Origin: Alloprevotella sp.
Lineage (GTDB): Bacteria > Bacteroidota > Bacteroidia > Bacteroidales > Bacteroidaceae
Assembly: GCA_017477205.1 (NCBI GenBank)
Contig: JAFUXE010000012.1
Location: 1 to 44,241 of the forward strand
Length of the DNA: 44,241 nt
Direction of reading: 5' to 3'
Both the position numbers and the translations under genes were made by a program. Shown piece after piece: positions 8,592-19,431 of the stretch (position 1 is the first letter of the stretch; each line of letters begins with the position of its first letter). Under the pieces are notes generated by a model that saw nothing but the letters and a program-made list of their open reading frames with translations, did no database searches and had not been told where the DNA came from.

Positions 8592-9227
8592 ATGACAGAC
8601 TCAGAAATATCCCGGAACCGCGAGACATTCCAAAGCCTCTGTCGCGAATATATCCGTCGCGACGGGCTGGAGCGCTTGCTTGAATACCTGAACACGACGG
8701 ACTTCTACACGGCTCCCTCGTCCTCCATGTTCCACTTGAACGAGGACGGCGGCCTCTGTCTGCATTCCATCAACGTCTTTCGCACGGCCATGAAGCTCTA
8801 CGAGCAGGTGGGCGCGCCGGCAATGGCCTCCGGCAATGGGCCTTTCAAGGGGGAAATCTCCACGGAGAGCATTGCCATCAGCACCTTGTTCCACGACCTC
8901 TGCAAGATAGGCTTCTACCATAAGACTGAGCGTTGGAAGAAGGACGAGCACGGACGCTGGATGTCCTATCCGGGCTACGAGGTGAAGGACGAGCTTCCCC
9001 TGGGGCACGGCGAGAAGTCGGCCTACATCGTGCGCGGCTTCATCAAGCTGAACCGCGACGAACTCCTCGCCATCCGCTGGCACATGGGGATGTTCGACAT
9101 GGGCGACTCCGGCAGCAGCCTGATACGCTCATTCCGCGCCGCGCTGGAGCAGTCACCGCTCGTGAGCCTTGTCCACAGTGCGGACTTCCTGGCTTCGAAT
9201 CTTCTGGAGGTGACGACGAAGTATTGA
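8592..9227 (+). CDS. HD-domain phosphohydrolase
   Basis: A 211-residue protein of the HD superfamily. The expected metal ligands are visible: His in LHSINVFRTAMKL, the His-Asp pair in STLFHDLCKIGFY, a further His in AIRWHMGMFD, and Asp in LVHSADFLASN. The substrate is unknown; relatives hydrolyse nucleotides or phosphoesters. The ATG at 8592 is chosen because the promoter lies at 8510-8541, which excludes longer starts. It is divergent from dnaX and 74 bp upstream of dnaG. Confidence 0.85.
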   Translation: MTDSEISRNRETFQSLCREYIRRDGLERLLEYLNTTDFYTAPSSSMFHLNEDGGLCLHSINVFRTAMKLYEQVGAPAMASGNGPFKGEISTESIAISTLFHDLCKIGFYHKTERWKKDEHGRWMSYPGYEVKDELPLGHGEKSAYIVRGFIKLNRDELLAIRWHMGMFDMGDSGSSLIRSFRAALEQSPLVSLVHSADFLASNLLEVTTKY

Positions 9228-9301
9228 TATATCATCCGTTGCAGTATTAAAACATCTTTAACGCAGAATCAGATGCAGCATTGGCGCAGTATTAACGCAG
9301 C

Positions 9302-11338
9302 ATGATAGACAGGGCAACCATACAGCGCGTGATGGACGCCGCCGACATTGTGGAGGTGGTGCGCGACTTCGTGTCCCTCCGCAAGGCCGGTACGAACTAC
9401 AAGGGGCTCTGTCCTTTCCACAACGAGAAGACGCCGAGCTTCGTCGTGACGCCTGCGAAGCAGATATGCAAGTGCTTCGGCTGCGGAAAGGGCGGCGACG
9501 CGGTGCACTTCATCATGGAAATCGAGCAGCTTTCCTTCCCCGAGGCCATCAAGTGGCTCGGGAAGAAGTACGGCATCGAGGTCCGCGAGAAGGAGGAGAC
9601 CGAGGAGGAGAAGGCCGCCGCGAGCGTCCGCGAGGGCATGTTCGTCTTGAACGACTGGGCGTGCGAGTTCTTTGAACATACGCTTCATGACCATCCTGAT
9701 GGCATTGCGGTTGGCATGTCCTACCTGCGCGGCCGCGGCCTGCGCGACGACATCATACGGCGCTTCCGCCTGGGCTACAGCCTCGAGCAGAAGGACAGCC
9801 TCTGCACGGAGGCGCTCCGCAAGGGCTACAGCCGGGAGAACTTGCAGAAGACGGGGCTCGGCTACGAGACCGACGACCACCGCTTCATCGACAAATACCG
9901 TGCGCGCGTCATCTTCCCCATCTTCACCGTCAGCGGGCGCGTCGTCGGCTTTGGCGGGCGCATCCTCTCCAACGAGAAGAAGATGGCGAAGTACATCAAC
10001 TCGCCGGAAAGTGAGATATACAACAAGAGTCGCGAGCTCTACGGACTCTACCAGGCCAAGAAAGCCATCGTCCGCGAAAACCGCTGCTTCCTCGTGGAAG
10101 GCTATATGGACGTCATCTCCATGCACCAAAGCGGCGTGGAGAACGTCGTGGCCTCCAGCGGCACGTCCCTGACGGAGGGGCAGATACGCCTCGTCCACCG
10201 CTTCACGAACAACATCACGGTACTCTACGACGGCGACGCAGCCGGCATCCACGCCTCGCTGCGAGGCATTGACATGCTGCTGGCGGAGGGCATGAACATC
10301 AAGGTGTTGCTCCTGCCCGACGGCGAAGACCCCGACAGCTTTGCGCAGAGCCGCACGGCAGAGGACTTCAAAGCCTATATCGATGCGCACCAGACGGACT
10401 TCATCACCTTCAAGACAGACCTGCTGCTGAAGGGTACCGCCGGCGATCCGCTCCGCAAGGCGGAGGTCGTCTCGGACATTGTCCGCAGCATCAGCGTCAT
10501 CCCAGACGGCATCGTGCGGCAGACGTATGCCCACGAATGCTCCACGCGCATGCAGATGGACGAGGGACTCATCCTCAGCGAGGTCAGCAAGATGCGGCGT
10601 CGGCGCCTGGTTTCCGCCGCACCGTCCTACAGCGCCGAGGAGCGTCGCGGGACGGAGCACGGCGAAAGCCCTGCGGAGGGCGGGATGGAGAATGGGGCGG
10701 AGAATGCCGATTCCTCCCAGCCCTCAGCCCCCGCTCAGGAAGCGCGGACGGCGAGCGCCCTGCGCCCCCTTGCGCCCGCCACGAGTGCGGCCGCCGAGCT
10801 GCGTCTCGTGCAGCAGGTGATGCGCTACGGCGAGGTCGTCCTCCTGGATGCCGCTGCCGCCGAGGGCGCGGAGGCTGAGGAGCAGCCCGCGGTCACCGTG
10901 GCGGAATTCGTGGCTGACGACCTGGCGGCCGACGGCCTGGCCTTCGACGTGCCGCTGCATGCCCGCATCCTGCATGAGGCCGTGGAGCATGTCCGCGAGC
11001 CGGACTTCCATGCCGAGGGCTACTTCCTGACGCATCCGGACGCGGAGGTCAACACGCTTGCCCAGCAGCTCTGCCCCGAGCGCGTGCAGCTCAGCCGCCA
11101 GCAGCGGGAGCAGTACGGCGAGGAGCGCGAGCACCTCGTGGACATCGTGCCGCGCCTGCTCAACGACTTCAAGTACGAGTACGTCCGCCGCGAGATGAAG
11201 CAGGTGGAGCAGCAGATTCTCGCCCTTTCCTCGCAGGAGGACTACGAGGCCTGCATGCAGCTCATGGCGCGCTACAAGCAGCTTTCCGAGCTCCTCGCCG
11301 CCGTGAGCCAGGCCACCGGCGACCGCGTCGTCCTGTAA
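9302..11338 (+). CDS. dnaG: DNA primase
   Basis: A 678-residue replicative primase that makes RNA primers at the fork with the DnaB helicase. The N-terminal CHC2 zinc-binding domain has ligands Cys37, His40, Cys58 and Cys61. It is followed by the primase core, and then the TOPRIM fold beginning at [14 protein letters not shown] (Glu) with DGDAAGI and DPDSFA. A low-complexity Ala/Glu/Pro-rich linker (about residues 440-500) separates this from the C-terminal helicase-binding domain. The linker makes it longer than the roughly 600-aa norm. The ATG at 9302 directly precedes the conserved [19 protein letters not shown]. pyrB follows 22 bp later. Confidence 0.97.
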   Translation: MIDRATIQRVMDAADIVEVVRDFVSLRKAGTNYKGLCPFHNEKTPSFVVTPAKQICKCFGCGKGGDAVHFIMEIEQLSFPEAIKWLGKKYGIEVREKEETEEEKAAASVREGMFVLNDWACEFFEHTLHDHPDGIAVGMSYLRGRGLRDDIIRRFRLGYSLEQKDSLCTEALRKGYSRENLQKTGLGYETDDHRFIDKYRARVIFPIFTVSGRVVGFGGRILSNEKKMAKYINSPESEIYNKSRELYGLYQAKKAIVRENRCFLVEGYMDVISMHQSGVENVVASSGTSLTEGQIRLVHRFTNNITVLYDGDAAGIHASLRGIDMLLAEGMNIKVLLLPDGEDPDSFAQSRTAEDFKAYIDAHQTDFITFKTDLLLKGTAGDPLRKAEVVSDIVRSISVIPDGIVRQTYAHECSTRMQMDEGLILSEVSKMRRRRLVSAAPSYSAEERRGTEHGESPAEGGMENGAENADSSQPSAPAQEARTASALRPLAPATSAAAELRLVQQVMRYGEVVLLDAAAAEGAEAEEQPAVTVAEFVADDLAADGLAFDVPLHARILHEAVEHVREPDFHAEGYFLTHPDAEVNTLAQQLCPERVQLSRQQREQYGEEREHLVDIVPRLLNDFKYEYVRREMKQVEQQILALSSQEDYEACMQLMARYKQLSELLAAVSQATGDRVVL

Positions 11339-11360
11339 ACCAAACCAACCAAGCACATAT

Positions 11361-12287
11361 ATGCCAAACCTCATCACCATCAAAGGTCTCTCGCGCGACC
11401 GCCTGGAATACCTCCTCACGCTGGGCCGCGAGTTTGAGCGCCGCCCGAACCGCAAGATTCTGGACGGCCGTATCGTAGCCACGCTCTTCTTCGAGCCCAG
11501 CACGCGCACGCGCCTCTCCTTCGAGACGGCGGCGCAGCGCCTCGGCGCACGCGTCATCGGCTTCAGCGACCCGGCCGCCACGAGCAGCTCGAAGGGCGAG
11601 TCGCTGGAGGACACCATCCGCATGGTGGGCAACTATGCCGACGTCATCGTCATGCGCCACTACATCGAGGGCGCTGCCGAGCGTGCCGTGCGCGTGAGCC
11701 CCGTGCCCATCGTGAACGCGGGCGACGGCGCGAACCAGCATCCCACGCAGACGATGCTCGACCTCTACACCATCCTCCAGACGCAGGGGACGCTGGAGAA
11801 CCTGAACATCCACCTCGTGGGCGACCTGAAATACGGGCGCACGGTGCACTCCCTCCTGCAGGCGATGGGGCACTTCAACCCCACGTTCACCTTCATAGCG
11901 CCCCGCGAGCTGGCGATGCCGGAGAAGTACAAGGACTACTGCCGCGAGCATGGCATACGCTTCGCGGAGACGGAGCGCTTCGATGCCACGACGATAGGCG
12001 AGGCTGACATTCTCTATATGACGCGCGTGCAGCGCGAGCGCTTCGCCGACCTCGACGAGTACGAGCGCGTGAAGGACGTCTATATCCTCGTGGCGGACAT
12101 GCTCTCCCAGGCGCGTCCGAACATGAAGATTCTCCACCCCCTGCCCCGCGTGAACGAAATCAGCACCGACGTGGACGACTCTCCGCACGCCTACTACTTC
12201 CAGCAGGCCAAGAACGGCCTCTTCATGCGCCAGGCCATCCTCTGCGACGCCCTCGGCCTGACGCTCGAGGACGTCAGGAAAGATTAG
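11361..12287 (+). CDS. pyrB: Aspartate carbamoyltransferase, catalytic subunit
   Basis: A 308-residue enzyme of de novo pyrimidine synthesis: carbamoyl phosphate plus aspartate to N-carbamoyl-aspartate. The carbamoyl-phosphate loop [26 protein letters not shown] and the HPLPRVNEI aspartate-binding motif are all intact. In many Bacteroidales pyrB is followed by pyrI (the regulatory subunit). Here the next gene, 59 bp on, is glyA, and no pyrI is seen in the window. The gap contains short imperfect repeats (CTCCGAAAA, ATCAGATAA, TCTCCGAAA). Confidence 0.97.
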   Translation: MPNLITIKGLSRDRLEYLLTLGREFERRPNRKILDGRIVATLFFEPSTRTRLSFETAAQRLGARVIGFSDPAATSSSKGESLEDTIRMVGNYADVIVMRHYIEGAAERAVRVSPVPIVNAGDGANQHPTQTMLDLYTILQTQGTLENLNIHLVGDLKYGRTVHSLLQAMGHFNPTFTFIAPRELAMPEKYKDYCREHGIRFAETERFDATTIGEADILYMTRVQRERFADLDEYERVKDVYILVADMLSQARPNMKILHPLPRVNEISTDVDDSPHAYYFQQAKNGLFMRQAILCDALGLTLEDVRKD

Positions 12288-12346
12288 GCGAGAACTCCGA
12301 AAAATCAGATAATCTCCGAAAACCAAATAAACAAAACCAAAAGACT

Positions 12347-13627
12347 ATGCAAAAAGACACAGAAATCTTCCGCCTCATCGAGGAGGAACACCAGCGCCAG
12401 CTGCGCGGTATCGAACTCATCGCCTCCGAGAACTTCGTGAGCGAGCAGGTCATGCAGGCCATGGGCTCATGCCTGACGAACAAGTACGCCGAGGGCTATC
12501 CCGGCCACCGTTACTACGGCGGCTGCCAGATTGTGGACCAGACGGAGAACATCGCCATCGACCGCATCAAGCGCCTCTACGGTGCCGAGTACGCCAACGT
12601 GCAGCCCCACTCGGGAGCACAGGCCAACGCCGCCGTGCTGCTCGCCGTGCTGAAGCCCGGCGACACGTTCATGGGCCTGAACCTCGACCACGGCGGCCAC
12701 CTCAGCCACGGCTCCGCCGTCAACACCAGCGGCATACTCTACCGCCCCGTGGGCTACAACCTGAACCGCGAGACAGGCCGCGTAGATTACGACGAGATGG
12801 AGCAGCTCGCACTCCAGCACCGCCCCAAGCTCATTATCGGCGGCGGCTCCGCCTACAGCCGCGAGTGGGACTACGCCCGCATGCGCAAGATTGCCGATGA
12901 GGTGGGCGCCATCTTCATGGTCGATATGGCCCACCCCGCCGGACTCATCGCCGCCGGACTGCTGGACAACCCCGTCAAGTACGCCCACATCGTCACCTCC
13001 ACCACCCACAAGACGCTCCGCGGCCCGCGCGGCGGCATCATCCTCATGGGCAAGGACTTCGAGAACCCCTGGGGCCTGACCACGAAGAAGGGCGAGGTGC
13101 GCATGATGTCCAGCCTCCTGAACAGCGCCGTTTTCCCCGGCCAGCAGGGCGGCCCCCTGGAGCACGTCATCGCCGCCAAGGCCGTGGCCTTCGGCGAAGC
13201 CCTCGACCCCTCGTTCAAGGTCTATCAGACGCAGGTGAAGAAGAACGCCGTGCGCCTGGCCGAGGAGCTCGTCGCCCGCGGATTCGACATCGTTAGCGGC
13301 GGCACGGACAACCACTCCATGCTCGTTGACCTCCGCCCGAAGTACCCCGAGCTCACCGGCAAGGTGGCCGAGAACGCCCTCGTCAGCGCAGACATCACCG
13401 TGAACAAGAACATGGTGCCCTTCGACACCCGCTCCGCCTTCCAGACCAGCGGCATACGCCTCGGCACGCCCGCCATCACGACGCGCGGCGCCAAGGAAGA
13501 CTTCATGGCTGAGATTGCCGAGATGATAGAGACCGTCCTCAACGCGCCCACCGACGAAGCCGTCATCGCCAGCGTCCGCGCCCGCGTCAACGACACGATG
13601 AAGCAGTTCCCCATCTTTGCTTGGTAG
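12347..13627 (+). CDS. glyA: Serine hydroxymethyltransferase
   Basis: A 426-residue PLP enzyme that interconverts serine and glycine while loading one-carbon units onto tetrahydrofolate. It shows [11 protein letters not shown] near the N-terminus, [16 protein letters not shown], and the PLP-lysine motif [13 protein letters not shown]. It ends the plus-strand run that starts with the HD hydrolase and is convergent with aspS. Two hairpins and a heptamer repeat tract lie in the 244-bp gap after it. Confidence 0.97.
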   Translation: MQKDTEIFRLIEEEHQRQLRGIELIASENFVSEQVMQAMGSCLTNKYAEGYPGHRYYGGCQIVDQTENIAIDRIKRLYGAEYANVQPHSGAQANAAVLLAVLKPGDTFMGLNLDHGGHLSHGSAVNTSGILYRPVGYNLNRETGRVDYDEMEQLALQHRPKLIIGGGSAYSREWDYARMRKIADEVGAIFMVDMAHPAGLIAAGLLDNPVKYAHIVTSTTHKTLRGPRGGIILMGKDFENPWGLTTKKGEVRMMSSLLNSAVFPGQQGGPLEHVIAAKAVAFGEALDPSFKVYQTQVKKNAVRLAEELVARGFDIVSGGTDNHSMLVDLRPKYPELTGKVAENALVSADITVNKNMVPFDTRSAFQTSGIRLGTPAITTRGAKEDFMAEIAEMIETVLNAPTDEAVIASVRARVNDTMKQFPIFAW

Positions 13628-13630
13628 GCA

Positions 13631-13679
13631 GTGACAAGTGACAAGTGACGAGTGACGAGCCGCGAGTTACAAGTTACGA
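13631..13679. repeat. Seven tandem 7-bp repeats after glyA
   Basis: The 49 bp divide exactly into seven heptamers: GTGACAA, GTGACAA, GTGACGA, GTGACGA, GCCGCGA, GTTACAA, GTTACGA. The tract begins 3 bp after the glyA stop. It is non-coding and its function is unknown. Confidence 0.8.
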
Positions 13680-13701
13680 GGCATTATAGAACAATCCCCG
13701 C

Positions 13702-13737
13702 AAGATGCGTACCCGCTTCCCGGTCGGTGCGCATCTT
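13702..13737. terminator. Hairpin between glyA and aspS
   Basis: An 8-bp perfect stem (AAGATGCG/CGCATCTT) has a GC-rich 20-nt interior and no T run. It is placed between convergent genes, so a role in ending glyA or aspS transcription is likely but unproven. Confidence 0.45.
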
Positions 13738-13805
13738 CGTATCTGCTCCGCCGCACGGGCGGCGAGGCCCCGGAGCCCGCCTGACGCCCGCTCTGTGCAG
13801 ACGCA

Positions 13806-13842
13806 GCAAGGGCCGCTCCCTGTCTCAGGGGGCGGCCCTTGC
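13806..13842. terminator. Strong GC-rich hairpin between glyA and aspS
   Basis: A 15-bp stem (GCAAGGGCCGCTCCC and its partner, one G-T pair) with a 7-nt loop TGTCTCA lies 29 bp past the aspS stop. There is no T run on either strand, so it may act as an mRNA 3' end or a Rho-assisted terminator. Confidence 0.55.
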
Positions 13843-13871
13843 CGTATCGGGGAAGGTCGGCGGCGCGCAGC

Positions 13872-15638
13872 TTACTCTCCGCGCGGCGCGAGGGCTATCT
13901 GCAGCTCGTCGAGCTGCTTCTGGTCAACGGCGCTGGGAGCGTCGAGCATGACGTCGCGCCCGGAGTTGTTCTTCGGGAAGGCGATGCAGTCGCGGATGCT
14001 GTCCAGCCCGGCGAAGAGGGACACGAAGCGGTCCAGGCCGTAGGCCAGGCCGCCGTGGGGCGGCGCGCCGTACTTGAAGGCGTTCATCAGGAAGCCGAAC
14101 TGCTCCTGCGCCTTCTCGGGCGTGAAGCCGAGCACCTCGAATATCTTCGCCTGCAGGACGGCGTCGTGGATACGGATGGAGCCGCCGCCGACTTCCACGC
14201 CGTTGCACACCATGTCGTAGGCATCGGCCAGGACGCTGGCGGGATCCGTGTCCAGCAGGGGCACGTCGCTGGGCTTCGGGGCGGTGAAGGGATGGTGCAT
14301 GGCCATGAGGCGCTGCTCCTCGTCGCTCCACTCGAACATGGGGAAATCGACTACCCAGAGCAGGGCGAATTTGTCTTTGTCGCGCAGGCCGAGGCGGCTT
14401 CCCATGAGCAGGCGCAGTTCGCAGAGCTGCTTGCGCGTGCGGTTGGCGTCATCGCCGCTGAGGATGAGGATGAGGTCGCCGGGCTTTGCCTGCATGGTTT
14501 CCTTCAGCTTCCCGAGCACCTCGGGGGCGTAGAACTTATCGACGCTGGACTTCACGGTGCCGTCCTCCTGGACGCGGGCATAGACGAGACCCTTGGCACC
14601 TATCTGCGGCGACTTGACGAAGTTCGTCAGCTCGTCCAGCTGCTTGCGCGTATAGACGGCGCAGCCCTCGGCGCAGATGCCGCCGATGTATGCTGCCTCG
14701 TTGAAGACGCCGAACTCGCCCGTGCCCCTGAGCACGTCCATGAGCTCCACGAACTCCATGCCGAAGCGCATGTCGGGCTTGTCGCTGCCGAAGCGGCGCA
14801 TGGCTTCGCTCCAGGGTAGGCGCAGGAAGGGCTCCTCGCCGAGGTCCACGCCGCGCACCGTCTTGAAGAGGTGCTTCGTCAACGCCTCGAAGGTGCGGAT
14901 GACGTCGTCCTGCTCCACGAAGCTCATCTCGCAGTCTATCTGCGTGAACTCGGGCTGGCGGTCGGCGCGCAGGTCCTCGTCGCGGAAGCATTTCACGATC
15001 TGGAAGTAGCGGTCCATGCCGGCCACCATGAGGAGCTGCTTCAGCGTCTGCGGGCTCTGCGGCAGGGCGTAGAACTGTCCGGGGTTCATGCGCGAGGGGA
15101 CGATGAAGTCGCGGGCTCCCTCGGGCGTGCTGCCCACGAGGACGGGGGTTTCAATCTCGAGGAAGCCGAGGCTGTCGAGGAAGTGGCGCGTCTCGATGCA
15201 GAACTTGTGGCGCAGCTCGAGGTTGCGGCGCACGCATTCGCGGCGCAGGTCGAGGTAGCGGTACTTCATGCGCAGGTCGTCGCCGCCGTCGGTCTGCTCC
15301 TCGATGGTGAAGGGCGGCGTGAGGGCCTCGTTCAGCACGCGGAAGTCCGTGACGATGATTTCCACGTCGCCCGTGGGCATCTTGTCGTTCTTCGAGAAGC
15401 GCTCGCTGACGACGCCCGTGGCCTGGATGACGTACTCGCGTCCGAGTTTGTTGGCGCGCTCGCAGAGGGGCGCGTCGGTTTCCTGGTTGAAAACAAGCTG
15501 CGTCAGGCCGTAGCGGTCGCGCAGGTCGATGAACGTCATGCCGCCCATCTTGCGGCTGCGCTGCACCCATCCGGCAAGCGTCACCTGCTCGCCGACGTTC
15601 TGGATGCGCAGTTCGCCGCATGTCTTTGATCTGTACAT
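13872..15638 (-). CDS. aspS: Aspartyl-tRNA synthetase
   Basis: A 588-residue class II synthetase of the bacterial type. An N-terminal OB-fold anticodon-binding domain is followed by the catalytic core. The bacterial GAD insertion is interrupted and resumed by the core, which ends with motif 3 [11 protein letters not shown]. It charges tRNA-Asp in the cytosol. The start [11 protein letters not shown] matches the family. It lies 84 bp downstream of prfC, and the gap holds a 9-bp repeat tract. Confidence 0.97.
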   Translation of the reverse strand: MYRSKTCGELRIQNVGEQVTLAGWVQRSRKMGGMTFIDLRDRYGLTQLVFNQETDAPLCERANKLGREYVIQATGVVSERFSKNDKMPTGDVEIIVTDFRVLNEALTPPFTIEEQTDGGDDLRMKYRYLDLRRECVRRNLELRHKFCIETRHFLDSLGFLEIETPVLVGSTPEGARDFIVPSRMNPGQFYALPQSPQTLKQLLMVAGMDRYFQIVKCFRDEDLRADRQPEFTQIDCEMSFVEQDDVIRTFEALTKHLFKTVRGVDLGEEPFLRLPWSEAMRRFGSDKPDMRFGMEFVELMDVLRGTGEFGVFNEAAYIGGICAEGCAVYTRKQLDELTNFVKSPQIGAKGLVYARVQEDGTVKSSVDKFYAPEVLGKLKETMQAKPGDLILILSGDDANRTRKQLCELRLLMGSRLGLRDKDKFALLWVVDFPMFEWSDEEQRLMAMHHPFTAPKPSDVPLLDTDPASVLADAYDMVCNGVEVGGGSIRIHDAVLQAKIFEVLGFTPEKAQEQFGFLMNAFKYGAPPHGGLAYGLDRFVSLFAGLDSIRDCIAFPKNNSGRDVMLDAPSAVDQKQLDELQIALAPRGE

Positions 15639-15664
15639 AGTGATATCGTTTTTTTCTGAGTTTT

Positions 15665-15719
15665 CTGAGTAATCGGAGTTTCCGGGTTATCCGGACTATC
15701 CGGAATCTCCGGGCTTTCC
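15665..15719. repeat. 9-bp tandem repeat tract between prfC and aspS
   Basis: The tract reads as nonamers, including TAATCGGAG, TTTCCGGGT, TATCCGGAC, TATCCGGAA and TCTCCGGGC, with TTTTCTGAG before them. Similar, more diverged units occur in the pyrB-glyA gap (12296-12335) and at 32343-32380. The role is unknown. Confidence 0.75.
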
Positions 15720-15722
15720 TTT

Positions 15723-17294
15723 TTAGAACTCGCTGGTGAAGTGGAAGCGGATGTGCTCGAAGTCCTGCTGCGCCATCTGGAGGACATAGCCGGAGTCGGC
15801 CAGGAATACGTCGCGGCCTTCCGTGTCCTTCGCCATGTACTGGTACTTGCGGCGTTTGAAGTTTTCGAGCTCCGCCTCGTCGTCGCTCTCTATCCAGCAG
15901 GCCTTGTAGAGTGAGACGGGTTCCCAGCGGCAGCGGGCGTTGTACTCGTGCTCAAGGCGGTACTGGATGACCTCGAACTGTAGCTGGCCTATGGTGCCGA
16001 TGATTTTGCGCCCGTTGAACTGGTTGACGAACATCTGGGCCACGCCCTCGTCCATCAATTGCGCGATGCCCTTCTCCAGCTGCTTGGCTTTCATGGGGTC
16101 GGCGTTCTCGATGTACTTGAACATCTCCGGCGAGAACGAGGGCAGGCCGCGGAAGTGGAGCTGCTCGCCCTCGGTCAGCGTGTCGCCTATCTTGAAGAGT
16201 CCGCCCGTGTCGGGAAGGCCCACGATGTCGCCCGGCCAAGCCTCGTCGATGGTCTCCTTGCGCTGCGCCATGAACTGCGTGGGCGAGGAGAAGCGCAGTG
16301 TCTTCTGCTGCCGCACGTGCAGGTAGGGCTGGTTGCGCAGGAAGCGTCCCGAGCACACCTTGCAGAAAGCGATGCAGGAGCGGTGGTTGGGGTCGATGTT
16401 AGCCGTAATCTTGAAGATGAAGCCCGTGAACTTCTGTTCTTCGGGCTGCACGTCGCGCTCCTCGGCCTTGACGGGGCGCGGGTAAGGGGCTATCTTCACG
16501 AAGCAGTCCAGTAGCTCCTTTACGCCGAAGTTGTTCAGCGCGGAGCCGAAGAACACGGGAGCCACGCTGGCGTCCAGATAGTCCTCCACGCGGAACGCTT
16601 CGTAAACGCCGTCCACGAGTTCGAGGTCGTCGCGGAGTTTCTGCGCATCGGCCTCGCCCACGTTCCTGTCGAGTTCTTCGCTGTCAATGTCCACGCGCAC
16701 CTTTTCCGTGACGCGTTGCTTGTCGGGCTGGTAGAGGTCGAGGCTCTGCTCATATATATTATATACGCCCTTGAAGCGCTGTCCTTGGTTGATGGGCCAG
16801 GAGAGCGGGCGCACGCCGATTTGCAGTTCCTGCTCCAGTTCGTCAAGGAGGTCGAAGGGGTCGCGTCCCTCGCGGTCCATCTTGTTGATGAAGATGATGA
16901 CGGGCGTCTTCCTCATGCGGCAGACGGTCATCAGCTTGCGGGTCTGTGCCTCCACGCCCTTCGCACCATCAACCACGATGATGGCTGAGTCCACGGCGGT
17001 CAGCGTGCGGAACGTGTCCTCGGCAAAGTCTTGGTGACCGGGCGTGTCGAGGATGTTCACTTTGTAGCCTTCGTAGTCGAACTCCATCACGCTGGTCGTG
17101 ACGCTGATGCCGCGCTGCTTCTCGATGTCCATCCAGTCGGAGGTGGCCGTCTTGCGTATCTTGTTGCTTTTCACGGCACCTGCCACCTGTATCTGTCCGC
17201 CGAAGAGCAGGAGCTTTTCGGTGAGCGTAGTCTTACCCGCGTCGGGGTGGGAGATGATGGCGAAGGTGCGCCGGCGTTGTATTTCTTGGTTCAT
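15723..17294 (-). CDS. prfC: Peptide chain release factor 3
   Basis: A 523-residue translational GTPase that removes RF1/RF2 from the ribosome after peptide release. G1 [17 protein letters not shown]3 DTPGHQDF and G4 NKMDR are intact, followed by the domain II region and an RF3-specific C-terminus. Its ATG overlaps the rfbD stop by 4 bp (17291-17294), indicating translational coupling. Confidence 0.96.
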   Translation of the reverse strand: MNQEIQRRRTFAIISHPDAGKTTLTEKLLLFGGQIQVAGAVKSNKIRKTATSDWMDIEKQRGISVTTSVMEFDYEGYKVNILDTPGHQDFAEDTFRTLTAVDSAIIVVDGAKGVEAQTRKLMTVCRMRKTPVIIFINKMDREGRDPFDLLDELEQELQIGVRPLSWPINQGQRFKGVYNIYEQSLDLYQPDKQRVTEKVRVDIDSEELDRNVGEADAQKLRDDLELVDGVYEAFRVEDYLDASVAPVFFGSALNNFGVKELLDCFVKIAPYPRPVKAEERDVQPEEQKFTGFIFKITANIDPNHRSCIAFCKVCSGRFLRNQPYLHVRQQKTLRFSSPTQFMAQRKETIDEAWPGDIVGLPDTGGLFKIGDTLTEGEQLHFRGLPSFSPEMFKYIENADPMKAKQLEKGIAQLMDEGVAQMFVNQFNGRKIIGTIGQLQFEVIQYRLEHEYNARCRWEPVSLYKACWIESDDEAELENFKRRKYQYMAKDTEGRDVFLADSGYVLQMAQQDFEHIRFHFTSEF

Positions 17295-18148
17295 ATCGTT
17301 TCAAGTTCTTGCAGGCATTCGCGGAGGCTGTCGGGCCACCAGGGGATGCTTATGCCGTAGGTTTCCTTTATCTTTGTCTTGTCCAGTACGGAGAAGTGGG
17401 GGCGCGGGGCCGGCGCGGGATATTCCTCCGTGTGGATTGGCTTCACGTTGCAGGTTGTGATGCCTGCCTGACGGTGGATTTCGCGCGTGAAGTCGTACCA
17501 TGAGGTGACGCCCTCGTTGGTATAGTGGTATATGCCGGGCACGAGGCCGTGCTCCACGATGGCGAGCAGGGCGGCCGCGAGGTCGCGGGCATACGTGGGC
17601 GTGCCGATCTGGTCGGCAACGACGCTGAGGTTCGTGCGCTCGCGTCCGAGGCGCAGCATCGTTTTTACGAAGTTGTTGCCGAAGGAGGAGTAGAGCCATG
17701 CCGTGCGCACGACGACGCTGTCGGGGCAGGCCTTGCGGACGGCCGTCTCGCCAAGGAGCTTCGTGCGGCCATAGACAGAGTTCGGGCAGGTGGGCGCGTC
17801 CTCGCGGTAGGGGACGTGTGCCGTCCCGTCGAAGACGTAGTCCGTGGAGACGTGGATCATGCTGCCGCCCGCTTCCGCCATCGCCTCCGCCAGCAGGCGC
17901 GGTGCCTGGTGGTTGAGCAGGTCGCAGAAGGCGGCTTCGCCCTCGGCCTTGTCCACCGCCGTGAAGGCGGCGCAGTTGATGAGCAGTTCTATGTCGTTCG
18001 CCGAAATGCATCGGCTGACGGCCTCGGCATCCGTGATGTCGAGTTCCTCCACGTCGGTGAAGACGAAGGCGTGCTTTTTGTGTTCAGGGGCCAGGCGGCG
18101 CAGTTCGCTGCCCAGCTGCCCGTTGGCGCCTGTGACAAGTATGTTCAT
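17291..18148 (-). CDS. rfbD: dTDP-4-dehydrorhamnose reductase
   Basis: A 285-residue SDR-family enzyme, the last step of dTDP-L-rhamnose synthesis. It has the NAD(P)-binding [10 protein letters not shown] at residues 7-16, the STDYVFDG motif, and the catalytic YGRTK (Tyr-x3-Lys). Four-base overlaps on both sides (with the upstream DUF4924 gene and the downstream prfC) show tight operon packing. The other rhamnose genes (rfbA, B, C) are not in the window. Confidence 0.95.
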   Translation of the reverse strand: MNILVTGANGQLGSELRRLAPEHKKHAFVFTDVEELDITDAEAVSRCISANDIELLINCAAFTAVDKAEGEAAFCDLLNHQAPRLLAEAMAEAGGSMIHVSTDYVFDGTAHVPYREDAPTCPNSVYGRTKLLGETAVRKACPDSVVVRTAWLYSSFGNNFVKTMLRLGRERTNLSVVADQIGTPTYARDLAAALLAIVEHGLVPGIYHYTNEGVTSWYDFTREIHRQAGITTCNVKPIHTEEYPAPAPRPHFSVLDKTKIKETYGISIPWWPDSLRECLQELETI

Positions 18149-18708
18149 AGTTCAAGCGGTTCTTGTTGGTCCTTGAGATAGTAGTCGGAGAGCTGTCCGA
18201 GCAGGGTGCTGATGTCCCTTGTGGCCTTGAGCGTCTGCTCCGTGACGGCTTTCCCCTGCATGCACAGTAGCAGCACGCCGTAGAGGGCGTTGAAGCAGGT
18301 CTCTATCTCGGAGGTGCCGGAGGCATCCTGCGCACCCGAGGGGCTGGCATTCTTCGCCCGCAGCTCCACGATATAGGGCAGCACCTTGTAGTACATCTCG
18401 CGATAATAGGGGAACGTCCCCGAGGCGAGCAGGCGGCGGTGAAGCTCCTCAAGGCTCGCCAAGGCGTTCTTGTTGATTTGCAAATGTCCGCCGTCCTTCA
18501 GGCCTTCTTCCGACATCATGCGGCAGAGGTTCCCATACCACTCTTCCATCTTGGCGCGTTCCTCGGGAGCGACCTGGAACTTCGGGAGATAGTGCTCGCG
18601 CACCTCGTCCATGTCAAGACGGTAGGCACGGAGGATATCCTCCACTTGCCACATGTACAATATATATTCTGCGCGGTTCGTCGTGCGCAGGCGGTCGGCA
18701 ATAATCAT
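18145..18708 (-). CDS. DUF4924 family protein
   Basis: A 187-residue soluble, mostly helical protein restricted to Bacteroidetes. It begins MIIADRLRTTNRAEYILYMW and contains the family-typical INKNALASLEELHRRLL. The function is unknown. Its persistent position next to rfbD and prfC suggests a conserved operon but gives no clear biochemical role. It overlaps rfbD by 4 bp and starts 15 bp after the LysE-type gene. Confidence 0.85.
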   Translation of the reverse strand: MIIADRLRTTNRAEYILYMWQVEDILRAYRLDMDEVREHYLPKFQVAPEERAKMEEWYGNLCRMMSEEGLKDGGHLQINKNALASLEELHRRLLASGTFPYYREMYYKVLPYIVELRAKNASPSGAQDASGTSEIETCFNALYGVLLLCMQGKAVTEQTLKATRDISTLLGQLSDYYLKDQQEPLEL

Positions 18709-18723
18709 CGGGTGTGGCAGGCG

Positions 18724-19410
18724 TTAGTAGATGGAAAGGTGGAAGATGGTCATGGCGGCGTAGATGACGGCGACGCTCAGCACAATGGTGCCGATGGTGC
18801 GGTTCAGGGCGAGGATGCCGTGGAGGTCGAACTTGCTCTTCATGCGTGTGATGACATACGTCAGGCCGTACCACCAGAGCATGGCACCCGCCACGATGCT
18901 GGCGTAGCCCAGCGCCGTGCCGTACCAGTTGCCTGGAATGACGAACGTGAACATGTTGAACAGTGCGATGAACAGGAAGATGATGAGCGGGTTCGAGATG
19001 GTGAGTCCGAAGGCCGACACCGCATTGCTCAGGAGCGTGCCTTTGTTCTCCGACTGCGAGGGACGGTAGCCCTTGCGCGGGTCGGTGCGCCACATCCACA
19101 CACCGAAGCAGAACAGCATGACGGCACCGACGACCTTCAGGTAGAAGAGATTCTGCTCATTGTCTATGAACTCCATCATCAGCGGCAGCATACCGGCACC
19201 CGTCACGAGGGCGTAGAACAGGTCGCTGAGTGCCGCTCCGGCTCCAGTGGCGATTCCGTACTCGCGGCCTTTTTGCAGCGTGCGGCGTATGCAGAGGATG
19301 CCCACAGGTCCCATCGGGGCGGAGCAGATGATGCCTATCAGGAGGCCCTTCAGGACGAGCTGGAAGGTGCTGATGTAGTCGGCAAATACACTTATGTCAA
19401 ACATATCCAT
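18724..19410 (-). CDS. LysE-family exporter
   Basis: A 228-residue inner-membrane protein with about six hydrophobic helices. The N-terminal part has the family motif APMGPVGILCIRRTL, with GAGAALSDLFYALVTGAG in the second segment. LysE/RhtB proteins export amino acids, but the substrate cannot be read from the sequence. It follows the EamA transporter by 21 bp in the mazG operon. Confidence 0.87.
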   Translation of the reverse strand: MDMFDISVFADYISTFQLVLKGLLIGIICSAPMGPVGILCIRRTLQKGREYGIATGAGAALSDLFYALVTGAGMLPLMMEFIDNEQNLFYLKVVGAVMLFCFGVWMWRTDPRKGYRPSQSENKGTLLSNAVSAFGLTISNPLIIFLFIALFNMFTFVIPGNWYGTALGYASIVAGAMLWWYGLTYVITRMKSKFDLHGILALNRTIGTIVLSVAVIYAAMTIFHLSIY

Positions 19411-19431
19411 GTTCTCTTGCTTTTTATTTCT

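Noticed and set aside
9269..10660. Long open frame on the minus strand opposite dnaG (463 codons)
   Set aside because: It is a shadow of GC-rich dnaG. The protein is low-complexity His/Val/Ala/Arg-rich with no family pattern, while the plus strand encodes a complete primase.
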